Part shown: piece after piece, positions 9,452 through 16,219 of the stretch
How positions within the stretch are numbered: the stretch's first letter is position 1
Layout of the letters: each line of letters starts with the position of its first letter
NCBI GenBank assembly: GCA_031275515.1
Contig: JAISOQ010000155.1
Coordinates: forward strand, 1 to 34,725
Direction: 5' to 3'
Length of the DNA: 34,725 bases
Source of the DNA: Treponema sp.
Lineage (GTDB): Bacteria; Spirochaetota; Spirochaetia; Treponematales; Breznakiellaceae
Program-made: the position numbers and the translations under genes
Notes under the pieces: model-generated
The model's input: the letters and a program-made list of their open reading frames with translations, nothing else
Told to the model about the DNA's origin: nothing
Databases searched by the model: none

Positions 9452-10213
9452 TCAGCCGGACCTCCAGTCCGCCGGGTCCTGAGATTCCATCTGATAGACC
9501 CAGGCGTTACCAGCTTTACGGACCCGTTCCACTACGCCGAGCTTTGTGAGTACGTAGAGAGTTTTCCCCGCTAAATTTAGGCGGATGCGGGCTTTTTCCG
9601 CCAGGCTGCGGGTGGTGAACTCCTTTCCGGCGGGGAAAGGGACGAAGGCGCGATAATCTCCCTTTCCGGAGAGGGGCATGGCCCGAAGGAATGCCGAAAG
9701 TTCCCGGTCGGCGATGCTGACTCCTTTACGGCGCCAGGAGCCGCAGCCGTCCTGAACCCGTTTTTCCAGGACATCCACCATGACGAGTTCTATGGTCAGA
9801 CCACAGGTCAGAGGAAGAAGGGGAGCGTAAAGCAGGGCTTTGAAAAGGTCCCATTCGCTCCCCCGGCGGGGACTTTTCCGCAGGCTCACCGTACCGCCGT
9901 TCTTTTCCCGCAATTCTATGGTTTTATGGACGATGACGGGATGTATGATCCTCACCGGCCCCTGAAGCGCAAGGGCCTGTATCTTGCGTTTCAGGGGCCC
10001 AAAGCTGCCGGTCTGTACTTCTATGATTTCCCCGGAACCGCTTACGGCGTCGCAGACATAGTCCCCCACCGGTTTTTCGGTCTGCCCTTCAGGACCGGCG
10101 TAGCGTATTTTCAGGGAACGATGGAGGCTGCTCTCCCGTTCGGTCCCTATGCCCGGCGTCCGCAAAGGCGCGCCAGGGTTAGACGCAAGGCCGGAGGACT
10201 TTTGCTTTCCCAG
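9452..10213 (-). CDS. Uncharacterised protein: PD-(D/E)XK-like N-terminus plus winged-helix-like C-terminus
   Basis: Not a named gene to me. The N-terminal part (after ESSLHRSLKIRYAG) has a pattern resembling a PD-(D/E)XK nuclease fold: an early Glu, GDYVCDAV, a short turn, then EIIEVQTGSF and a Lys/Arg-rich helix (LKRKIQAL). The catalytic Lys of the usual E-x-K is Gln here (EVQ). The C-terminal 70 residues (TTRSLAEKARI, YVLTKLGVVERV, AWVYQM) look like a winged-helix DNA-binding domain. Start: the first conventional codon is TTG at 10165 with no Shine-Dalgarno, giving 237 residues; an in-frame CTG at 10213 sits 7 bases after AGGAG, giving 253 residues, and is preferred here. An in-frame TGA lies just above. 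It precedes addB on the same strand by 124 bases, suggesting a link to DNA repair or nucleic-acid processing. This is inference. Confidence 0.75.
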   Translation of the reverse strand: MGKQKSSGLASNPGAPLRTPGIGTERESSLHRSLKIRYAGPEGQTEKPVGDYVCDAVSGSGEIIEVQTGSFGPLKRKIQALALQGPVRIIHPVIVHKTIELREKNGGTVSLRKSPRRGSEWDLFKALLYAPLLPLTCGLTIELVMVDVLEKRVQDGCGSWRRKGVSIADRELSAFLRAMPLSGKGDYRAFVPFPAGKEFTTRSLAEKARIRLNLAGKTLYVLTKLGVVERVRKAGNAWVYQMESQDPADWRSG

Positions 10214-10220
10214 GTTTCAT

Positions 10221-10225
10221 CTCCT
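10221..10225 (-). promoter_or_regulatory. Shine-Dalgarno AGGAG pointing to a CTG start
   Basis: AGGAG at 10225-10221 (minus strand) is 7 bases before CTG at 10213, in frame with the PD-(D/E)XK-like protein. The ATG directly abutting AGGAG opens another frame that stops after 13 codons. A -10-like TATACT lies at 10282-10277. Confidence 0.45.
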
Positions 10226-10345
10226 ATACCAAAGGGAAACAGAATAAAAAAAATCATACATCCGCATAATTTTTTTAGTATACCTGAATTTTGTTTGGAA
10301 TGCTAGACATAGGGATAAAACCAGGGCGGCAGCATTTATATTTTT

Positions 10346-10408
10346 TGTGGATATACCTGTGGAAAAATAAAGTAATGCTTGTGGAAAATTAGAAATGCCT
10401 GTGGAAAA
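10346..10408 (+). repeat. Four tandem TGTGGAtAt/TGTGGAAAA 9-mers, DnaA-box-like
   Basis: Copies start at 10346 (TGTGGATAT), 10358, 10380 and 10400 (all TGTGGAAAA), all in the same orientation, offset by 12, 22 and 20 bases, that is roughly one, two and two helical turns. Each differs from the DnaA-box complement TGTGNATAA at one position. The last two share a longer 15-base unit beginning AATGC. The copies themselves are seen directly; protein binding is inference. Confidence 0.6.
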
Positions 10409-10623
10409 AAACGGCGGGCTTAGGCTAAATACACAGCAATTTATTCTTGCAGGGCTTTTAAAAAATTTTTCTGATAGTATTGCTGCTGATTTTCTTCACG
10501 CCGGCGCCTGTTAGAGAAGAAGGTAAGTCTTTATCGTACAATGATTTATGCGTTATTTGACCTGCACTTGATTATGAAAAAGCCGGCGCATTTTTATTGC
10601 ATAATGAAACTGTTTTAAATTTC

Positions 10624-10669
10624 CGGCGGCCTCCGGCATGTATAGTATTTTTTTTATTGTATGCCGCCG
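10624..10669. repeat. GC-rich inverted repeat around an AT-rich loop
   Basis: CGGCGGC (10624-10630) is complementary to GCCGCCG (10663-10669); a competing inner arm CGGCAT (10634-10639) can pair with ATGCCG (10661-10666). The loop holds a T8 run. The two pairings are mutually exclusive. It lies upstream of the mraZ promoter candidate, so it is not expected in that mRNA. Confidence 0.35.
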
Positions 10670-10752
10670 TTAGGGGATAAAAACAGCCTAACTTATATAT
10701 AGTAATATCACTAAAAAAAAAATTTTTCTCTTTGATTTATTATATCCCTTAC

Positions 10753-10781
10753 TTGACTGCCCCATCGTTATTCAGGATAAT
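10753..10781 (+). promoter_or_regulatory. Strong sigma70-type promoter for mraZ and the dcw cluster
   Basis: TTGACT (10753-10758), 17-bp spacer, GATAAT (10776-10781): five of six matches in each hexamer with optimal spacing. Transcription would start near 10788, giving a leader of about 40 bases to the mraZ GTG. It is the best promoter seen in the window. Confidence 0.65.
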
Positions 10782-10796
10782 CATCCTATGGGAATT

Positions 10797-10835
10797 GGTG
10801 GTAAAAAGAGGAGAATGTGCGGAGAAGGTGGTAAA
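10797..10835 (+). repeat. Paired GGTGGTAAA repeats at the mraZ start, possible MraZ operator
   Basis: GGTGGTAAA occurs at 10797-10805 and again at 10827-10835, 30 bases apart, the second one containing the mraZ start codon. Both lie just downstream of the promoter. MraZ is known to repress its own operon by binding short G-rich direct repeats near the promoter, so these are candidates; the spacing is longer than in the studied species. Confidence 0.4.
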
Positions 10836-11265
10836 GTTTAGCGGTATTTATACAAATACCTTAGATGACAAAGGCCGGATTAGTATTCCTGTAAATTTCC
10901 GGGAGTGTCTTGAGACATCCGTGCTTATCCTTACCAAAGGGCTTGAACATTGCGTTTGGGTCTTGCCGCCTGATTATTGGGAGAAGTTATCTGAAAGGAT
11001 ACTCAACCCCCAATCGTTAGATATGGAGGAGGCCAGTTTGCTGCATTATCGGTTTATTGTTCCCAGGAAGGATGCCGAAATTGATAAGACCGGCCGTATC
11101 GCCGTCCCTCAAAGTTTGAGGGATTTTGCCGGGTTAAGCCGGGAATGTTCCATCCTGGGAAAGGGGGATTACATGGAGTTATGGGATGCTGAAGCGTTCA
11201 AGGAGTTTGAGGCGGCCAGTGAGAAGGGCTTACGGGCGGCAGTTAAAAAATTCGGATCGTTATAG
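10828..11265 (+). CDS. mraZ: Transcriptional regulator MraZ
   Basis: 145 residues from GTG 10828. Two AbrB/SpoVT-like modules are visible, each with the signature of the family: NTLDDKGRISIPVNFR near the N-terminus and DKTGRIAVPQSLRDF in the second half. MraZ forms a ring-shaped oligomer and controls the first gene cluster of cell division. The frame is open back to 10732, but residues before VVKFSGIYTNTL have no family counterpart, and the GTG at 10828 gives the usual length (about 145) and has GGAG three bases away. A short frame beginning at ATG 10788 or 10815, with AGAGGAG just before the latter, stops at 10841 and overlaps the mraZ start; it may influence initiation or be chance. First gene of the co-directional run. 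Confidence 0.93.
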   Translation: MVKFSGIYTNTLDDKGRISIPVNFRECLETSVLILTKGLEHCVWVLPPDYWEKLSERILNPQSLDMEEASLLHYRFIVPRKDAEIDKTGRIAVPQSLRDFAGLSRECSILGKGDYMELWDAEAFKEFEAASEKGLRAAVKKFGSL

Positions 11266-11302
11266 GCTGGCCTGTAAGTAAGGCTTTTAAGGAAAATTTA
11301 AG

Positions 11303-12259
11303 GTGGAAATTGTTCATGTCCCGGTTTTACCGGAGGAGACAGTAGAGTATCTTGGCCCCCGGCATGAAGGAGAATTTATGGTTGACGCCACCCTTGGGGA
11401 GGGGGGTCATGCTCATATATTTTTATCTAGGTTTCCAGACCTTAAAATTATCGGTATTGACGCCGACAGCGCTATACAGGAAGTTGCCCGGGAACGGCTT
11501 AGGGAATTCGCCGGACGGATCCAGTACTATTCCGGCTGGGCGCAGGATTTTTTTGCCGGCTTTCCCCGGGACATGAAGCGCCCGGACACTATTCTCATCG
11601 ATTTAGGGGTGAGTTTTTATCATTACGAGCGGAGCGGACGGGGGTTCAGCTTCAGAAAGGATGAATATCTGGACATGAGGATAGACGCCAGCCGCGGGAC
11701 CAGCGCAGCCGAACTTTTGACCCGGCTTCCGGAACGGGAACTGGCGGATCTTCTCTATAAAAACGCGGAGGAGCGGTTTTCCCGGCGCATAGCCCGGAAC
11801 ATAGCGGCAGCCCGATCCAGGGGGACCATCACAGGATCCGCAGCCCTGGCGGAAATTGTGGAAAGGTCGGTCCCGCCGTACTGCCGGCGCGGGAAAGCCC
11901 ATTCGGCGACCAAAACGTTTCAGGCCCTGCGCATAGCCGTTAACGGGGAGCTGGACCGCCTGGGGGAGCTTCTGGAAGGGGCCCTGAAGGTCCTTGCAGT
12001 GGGGGGACGGCTTGGGGTGATCACCTTTCATTCCCTTGAGGACAGAATCGTAAAAAATTTCTTCCGGGAAAAGAATAGGGGGGGGTGTACCTCTCCCGGG
12101 GAATCGCCGATATGTGAGGGTAATACATGCCGGGTTCTCGAAATATTAACGCGGAAACCGGTTGTTCCTGCCGGTGAAGAAATACGGAATAATCCGGCCT
12201 CCCGCAGCGCCAAGCTCCGGGTGGTGGAAAAAATGCTCGATGAGGATGATGGATCATGA
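11303..12259 (+). CDS. rsmH: 16S rRNA (cytosine1402-N4)-methyltransferase RsmH
   Basis: 318 residues, the usual length for this family (formerly MraW). It methylates the N4 of C1402 in the ribosomal P-site using S-adenosylmethionine. The SAM-binding loop DATLGEGGH begins at residue 28, followed by IGIDADS, LGVSFYHYERSGRGFSF, TFQALRIAVNGEL and VITFHSLEDRIVKNFF, all diagnostic. Start is GTG 11303 (VEIVHVPVLPEE); AAGGA lies about ten bases upstream. It follows mraZ by 37 bases and its stop overlaps the ftsL ATG as ATGA. A G8 run at 12078-12085 inside the coding region encodes Arg-Gly-Gly and could slip. The standard mraZ-rsmH order supports the call. Confidence 0.97.
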   Translation: MEIVHVPVLPEETVEYLGPRHEGEFMVDATLGEGGHAHIFLSRFPDLKIIGIDADSAIQEVARERLREFAGRIQYYSGWAQDFFAGFPRDMKRPDTILIDLGVSFYHYERSGRGFSFRKDEYLDMRIDASRGTSAAELLTRLPERELADLLYKNAEERFSRRIARNIAAARSRGTITGSAALAEIVERSVPPYCRRGKAHSATKTFQALRIAVNGELDRLGELLEGALKVLAVGGRLGVITFHSLEDRIVKNFFREKNRGGCTSPGESPICEGNTCRVLEILTRKPVVPAGEEIRNNPASRSAKLRVVEKMLDEDDGS

Positions 12260-12546
12260 TCCGAAGAATCGTACTCTATGTCCTTACTCTGACGATCCCC
12301 CTGTGCCTGGCTGTTGTTGCCTGGCAGTCCATCAGGTATACCGAACTAACCTGGGAGGTCGAGAGGCTGGAATCCGCCCAGGAAGAGTGGGTGGAAAATA
12401 ACAAGCGGCTCATTGCGGGGATAGCGGTACTTTCTTCTTCGGAACGTATAGAGAATATTGCAAAGAAAGACCTGGGGTTGGTTAAGAAACAGCCTGAAGA
12501 GATTTTGCAGATAAAAATCAAGGGAGATTCGGGAAAGGATGGATAG
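12256..12546 (+). CDS. ftsL: FtsL-like septal division protein
   Basis: A 96-residue bitopic membrane protein: one transmembrane helix (about residues 4-22), then a short predicted coiled coil (about 28-55) and the segment ERIENIAKKDLGLVKKQ, which matches the FtsL/DivIC pattern of helix, LGL and basic residues. FtsL bridges FtsQ to the FtsW/FtsI synthase complex in the periplasm. Sequence conservation in this family is very low; position between rsmH and the mur genes is the main support. ATG 12256 overlaps the rsmH stop (ATGA) and the stop overlaps murF by 8 bases. The usual next gene, ftsI, is not here. Confidence 0.8.
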   Translation: MIRRIVLYVLTLTIPLCLAVVAWQSIRYTELTWEVERLESAQEEWVENNKRLIAGIAVLSSSERIENIAKKDLGLVKKQPEEILQIKIKGDSGKDG

Positions 12547-13990
12547 GGCGTTTCTGATGGAGTATGAGACCCTGGCTCAGGCAATAGGGGGAGAACTCCG
12601 CAAGTTTCCCGGCGCAGGACGGGGCTTTGCTTCAGTACACATCGATTCACGGGCGGTCAGGCCCGCATCTCTCTTTGTCGCCCTGCCGGGATCTTCCACC
12701 GACGGCCACCGGTTTGTGAACGCGGCGTTTGACGCCGGGGCTGCCTGCGCCATGGTCGCCCGTTCCCGCATGGAGGATCCTTCCCTGGCCCTGGAGGAAA
12801 GCGCCCGTAAGGCCGGCGCGTCTCTCCTGGTGGTGGAAGATACCCTTGAGGGGCTCCAGGATGCGGCCAGAGTATACCTGGAAGAATTTCCCGGCCTCTT
12901 AAAAATCGGGTGTACCGGCAGCGCGGGTAAATCGACGACCAAAGAGATAGCCGCCGCCATGATAGGCCGGGAAAAATCGGTGGTGATGAACCGGGGAAAC
13001 CTCAATTCCGAGACCGGGCTTCCCCTGTCGGTGTTCGAGGTCAGGGCGCATCACCAGGTGGGGATCTTCGAAATGGGAACGAACAAACCCGGAGAGATCG
13101 CTGCTCTTGCCCGGATACTCAAGCCTCAAATCGCGCTTATCACTATGATCGGGACTGCCCATATCGAATTTTTCGGTACTCGTGAGGCGATACTTGATGA
13201 AAAAATGCAAATTTTTTCCTATTTTTCCGGAACCGAAAGGGCTCTGATTTTCGAAGACGATGATTTTCGGGAAACCATAGCCGCTCACGTCCGGGGACAG
13301 GTTGTTTTTTATGGCCCTAAAACCCTTGAGGAATTACAAAAAGTAGAAGACCTGGGACTGGAGGGAACCGAAATTACTTGGGAGGGGATTTCGGTTCGTT
13401 TCTGTCTGCCGGGCAAGTACAACTTGAGGAATGCTTTGGCCGCGGCGGCTATTGCCCGGGCGGTTCCTGTGAGTGCTCAGGCTGTCCGCGAAGGCCTTGG
13501 ATCGGTCAAGCCCCTATTCGGCAGGAGCGAGATTCTCCGCGGGCCGGTAACGGTGATTCGGGATTGCTACAACGCCAATCCCGAATCCATGGCCGAGGCC
13601 ATAGGTTTCTGCGACGGCCTTGACTGGCCGGGCCGCCGGGTATACGTTATCGGCTCTATGTTGGAACTAGGGACGGCCTCCGCCGCGGCCCACAGCAGGA
13701 TAGGCCGGCTTTTGGCGGCTTCAAAGGCGGACATGGCGTTTCTTTTTGGCCCGGAAACCGGGGCCGCGGCAAACGCCTTGGCAGAAGCCGCAGCAAAAGT
13801 TCCGGCAGGGCATAAGATACCTTGCTTTCATACCGATACTATGAGTGAGCTTTCCCGGGCAGTAAAAGCCTATATCCGGCCTGGGGATCTCGTCCTGCTT
13901 AAAGGGTCCCGGGGCTGCGCTCTGGAACAGGTGATAGGAACGGATTCCGGCGGTAAGACCGTATCTGCTGCGGCGGTGGAAGGAGAATAA
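12539..13990 (+). CDS. murF: UDP-N-acetylmuramoyl-tripeptide--D-alanyl-D-alanine ligase MurF
   Basis: 483 residues, slightly longer than the common 450-460. MurF adds D-Ala-D-Ala (or the matching dipeptide) to the UDP-MurNAc-tripeptide, the last cytoplasmic step before MraY. Visible: N-terminal uridine-binding domain with HIDSRAVRPASLFVALPG and DGHRFV, P-loop GSAGKSTTK (residues 127-135; Ser replaces the more usual Thr after Lys), EMGTNKPGEIA, TMIGTAHIEFFGT, and the C-terminal Mur domain with DCYNANPESM. The ATG at 12539 overlaps the end of ftsL; a second in-frame ATG at 12557 is possible, neither with a strong Shine-Dalgarno. murE, normally adjacent, is missing from the cluster. Confidence 0.95.
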   Translation: MDRAFLMEYETLAQAIGGELRKFPGAGRGFASVHIDSRAVRPASLFVALPGSSTDGHRFVNAAFDAGAACAMVARSRMEDPSLALEESARKAGASLLVVEDTLEGLQDAARVYLEEFPGLLKIGCTGSAGKSTTKEIAAAMIGREKSVVMNRGNLNSETGLPLSVFEVRAHHQVGIFEMGTNKPGEIAALARILKPQIALITMIGTAHIEFFGTREAILDEKMQIFSYFSGTERALIFEDDDFRETIAAHVRGQVVFYGPKTLEELQKVEDLGLEGTEITWEGISVRFCLPGKYNLRNALAAAAIARAVPVSAQAVREGLGSVKPLFGRSEILRGPVTVIRDCYNANPESMAEAIGFCDGLDWPGRRVYVIGSMLELGTASAAAHSRIGRLLAASKADMAFLFGPETGAAANALAEAAAKVPAGHKIPCFHTDTMSELSRAVKAYIRPGDLVLLKGSRGCALEQVIGTDSGGKTVSAAAVEGE

Positions 13991-13993
13991 TAA

Positions 13994-15073
13994 GTGTTTT
14001 TAGAATTCTTGTATCCTTTAGTCAAATATTTCACCCCCTTTAATGTGTTTCAATACTTGACGTTCAGGGGCGCCTATGCGGCGTTGACGACTCTGCTTAT
14101 ATGTTTTATTTTTGGCCCCCATATCATAGAGGCCCTGAAGAAACTCAAAATAGGCCAGGCGGTTCGGGACGACGGGCCTGCCACCCATCTTGGGAAGGGC
14201 GGGACGCCTACTATGGGGGGCCTGTTCATCATCTTTTCAATGGTTATCGCGGTCCTCCTTTGGCAGGACTGGGGCAGCGATGTGGTTTGGCTTACCCTGG
14301 GGGCGCTCTTGAGCTTTGGGCTGTTGGGCTTCATCGACGATTTTCTTAAAGTTACCCAGCATAACTCGAAGGGCCTTCCGGTATGGGCGAAGCTTTCCGG
14401 GCAGTTTGTCATTGCCCTGGTCATAACCCTGATTCTGTACTTTTCCGGCGGGGAGGAAACTACCCTCCTGTATGTGCCCTTCTTCAAGAACCCCGTGACA
14501 GACCTGGGGGCGCTCTGGATACCTTTTGCGGTATTGCTGCTGGTAGGGGAATCCAACGCGGTGAATTTTTCCGACGGCCTTGACGGGCTTGCGGCAGGAC
14601 TTCTGCTGCTTGTGTTTATCATCCTGTCGGTTCTTGCGTATATATCGGGGCGGGTGGATTATTCCGCTTACCTTGGAATTCCCTATATCGCCGAAGCCGG
14701 TGAACTGACGGTGTTCTGCCTCGCGGTGGTGGGGGCCTGCGTGGGCTTTCTTTGGTTTAACGCCCATCCGGCGGAAATTTTTATGGGCGATGTGGGGAGC
14801 CTTTCCTTAGGCGGGGTTATCGCCACGATTTCTCTTATCCTCAAGAAAGAAATACTGGTTTTAATCATAGGCGGAGTTTTTGTGCTGGAAGTTGCCTCGG
14901 TCGTCATACAAGTGGCGAGTTATAAACTCAGGAAAAAAAGGGTTTTTAAAATGGCGCCTCTCCATCATCATTTTGAATTATCCGGCTGGGCGGAAACACA
15001 GGTTGTTACCCGTTTCTGGATTCTGGGCGGGCTTTTTGCTATTATAGCTCTGTCAACATTAAAGACTCAATAG
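13994..15073 (+). CDS. mraY: Phospho-N-acetylmuramoyl-pentapeptide-transferase MraY
   Basis: 359 residues, a normal length, with about ten hydrophobic helices. MraY transfers phospho-MurNAc-pentapeptide onto undecaprenyl phosphate to make lipid I at the inner membrane. Conserved catalytic features are all visible: D115-D116 in GFIDDFLK, D194 in NFSDGLDGLAAG, MGDVGSLSLGG and the histidine triad H324-H326 in APLHHHFE. GTG 13994 is preceded by AGGAG with an 8-base spacer. It begins 3 bases after the murF stop. Its TAG stop is the first part of the G10 tract that forms the ftsW ribosome-binding region. murD, which often follows mraY, is absent. Confidence 0.97.
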   Translation: MFLEFLYPLVKYFTPFNVFQYLTFRGAYAALTTLLICFIFGPHIIEALKKLKIGQAVRDDGPATHLGKGGTPTMGGLFIIFSMVIAVLLWQDWGSDVVWLTLGALLSFGLLGFIDDFLKVTQHNSKGLPVWAKLSGQFVIALVITLILYFSGGEETTLLYVPFFKNPVTDLGALWIPFAVLLLVGESNAVNFSDGLDGLAAGLLLLVFIILSVLAYISGRVDYSAYLGIPYIAEAGELTVFCLAVVGACVGFLWFNAHPAEIFMGDVGSLSLGGVIATISLILKKEILVLIIGGVFVLEVASVVIQVASYKLRKKRVFKMAPLHHHFELSGWAETQVVTRFWILGGLFAIIALSTLKTQ

Positions 15074-15082
15074 GGGGGGGGG
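15073..15082 (+). repeat. G10 homopolymer in the ftsW ribosome-binding region
   Basis: Ten consecutive G, the first being the last base of the mraY stop codon, then AGC and the ftsW ATG at 15086. It is part of the Shine-Dalgarno (GGGGAG). Such tracts are prone to length variation by slippage, which would move the Shine-Dalgarno distance. Confidence 0.6.
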
Positions 15083-15085
15083 AGC

Positions 15086-16216
15086 ATGACTGACCGGTTG
15101 AATATGGAAAAACCCGGACGAAGATTTTATTCCGATCCGGTATTCATTGCCTGTACCTTCCTCCTGATGGGGGTAGGGCTTGTAACCCTGTATTCGTCTT
15201 CTTTTGCCTTTGCAAACCGTTTTTTTGGCAACGGGTATTATTTTATCAGCCGCCAGCTTCGTTTGGGAATTGCAGGGGCCGCTCTTTTTATCGCGGCAGC
15301 TTTTGTCCCCATGGATTTTTTACGGAAAATAATTTTTCCCCTGGTGCTGGGCAGTATGCTGCTTTGTATATTGACTATTATCCCTGGAATAGGGGTTGCT
15401 AAGAATGGGGCCTCCCGGTGGATCAGCATAAATAATTCCTCCTACCAGCCTTCGGAACTGGTAAAGCTGGTACTGCCTCTGTACCTTGCCCACATCTTCG
15501 ACAAGAAGCAGGTGCAGATCGTTCCCTTTGCCCGGGGAGTGCTGCCCCCGGCGATAATAACATCGTTATTTTTCCTGCTTATTTATTCCCAGAACAATTT
15601 TTCTACCGCCTTTTTTATCGCCGTTAACGGGCTTTTCATCTTTTTTATGGCCGGGGTCAAGCTCCGTTATTTTTTTGGCGCCGCAATGATTCTGTTCCCT
15701 ATCTCGACGCTCCTGATACTGAGCAAGGAACACCGTCTTAGGCGCTTTATCAGTTACATCCGGCCCGATTGGGAGCCTTTAGGCGCCGGATACCAGGTCC
15801 GGTCGTCCCTTCTGACCATAGGTTCAGGAGGGGTCTGGGGAAAAGGAATAGGCCAGGGTACGATGAAAATAGCAAGCGTGCCGGAAATTCAGTCTGACTT
15901 TATCTTCGCTTCCTTTGCGGAAGAATTCGGCTTTTTTGGCATACTGCTTTTCTTCATAGTCTTTTTTATCTTCGCCTTCCGGGGATACCGGGCTGCGCTG
16001 CGGTCAAAAGATACTTTCAGGCGTCTTTTAGCCTTCGGCCTTGTAACCATGATCTGTTCCCAGGTTCTCGCCAATATTGCCGTGGTTTCAGGGGCGCTGC
16101 CTGCCACGGGAATTCCGCTGCCGTTTTTTTCCGCCGGAGGATCTTCTCTGGCCACAACCCTCGTCATGGCCGGCTTAATCACCAATGTGTCCCGGCTGGA
16201 AGAGAATCGGAGGTGA
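15086..16216 (+). CDS. ftsW: SEDS family lipid II polymerase FtsW
   Basis: 376 residues, about ten membrane helices. SEDS proteins polymerise lipid II into septal glycan with a cognate class B PBP (FtsI), which is not encoded in this window. Matches include VTLYSSS near the N-terminus, NGASRWI, YQPSELVK, GIGQGTMKIASVPEIQSDFIFASFAEEFG (the Asp of SDF corresponds to the catalytic Asp of FtsW/RodA) and the C-terminal GIPLPFFSAGGSS. The segment usually read as QPDLGT is QNNFST here. FtsW rather than RodA is chosen from the location between mraY and ftsQ. The stop codon TGA lies inside the ftsQ Shine-Dalgarno GGAGGTGA. Confidence 0.93.
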   Translation: MTDRLNMEKPGRRFYSDPVFIACTFLLMGVGLVTLYSSSFAFANRFFGNGYYFISRQLRLGIAGAALFIAAAFVPMDFLRKIIFPLVLGSMLLCILTIIPGIGVAKNGASRWISINNSSYQPSELVKLVLPLYLAHIFDKKQVQIVPFARGVLPPAIITSLFFLLIYSQNNFSTAFFIAVNGLFIFFMAGVKLRYFFGAAMILFPISTLLILSKEHRLRRFISYIRPDWEPLGAGYQVRSSLLTIGSGGVWGKGIGQGTMKIASVPEIQSDFIFASFAEEFGFFGILLFFIVFFIFAFRGYRAALRSKDTFRRLLAFGLVTMICSQVLANIAVVSGALPATGIPLPFFSAGGSSLATTLVMAGLITNVSRLEENRR

Positions 16217-16219
16217 CCT

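Larger units (their letters stand above)
10214..10752. other. AT-rich divergent intergenic region, no gene seen
   Basis: About 540 bases between the minus-strand repair block and the plus-strand dcw cluster, visibly richer in A and T than its flanks, with several poly-A and poly-T runs (for example 10712-10726). It contains a -10-like element for the leftward gene (10277-10282), the TGTGGAAAA array (10346-10408), a 7-bp inverted repeat CAGCAAT/ATTGCTG (10434-10440 and 10479-10485), two copies of GCCGGCGC-like sequence (near 10500 and 10581), and a longer inverted repeat (10624-10669). No convincing open frame, tRNA or known riboswitch was recognised. Confidence 0.6.

Noticed and set aside
10346..10408. 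CRISPR array
   Set aside because: The repeats are only 9-15 bases with unequal short spacers, and no cas genes are present.
10434..10485. CAGCAAT/ATTGCTG inverted repeat as a regulatory hairpin
   Set aside because: Seven bases around a 38-base loop in AT-rich DNA; expected by chance and mentioned only in the intergenic description.
10732..10827. N-terminal extension of MraZ beginning at 10732
   Set aside because: It would span the promoter and gives residues unknown in MraZ; the start at 10828 gives normal length.
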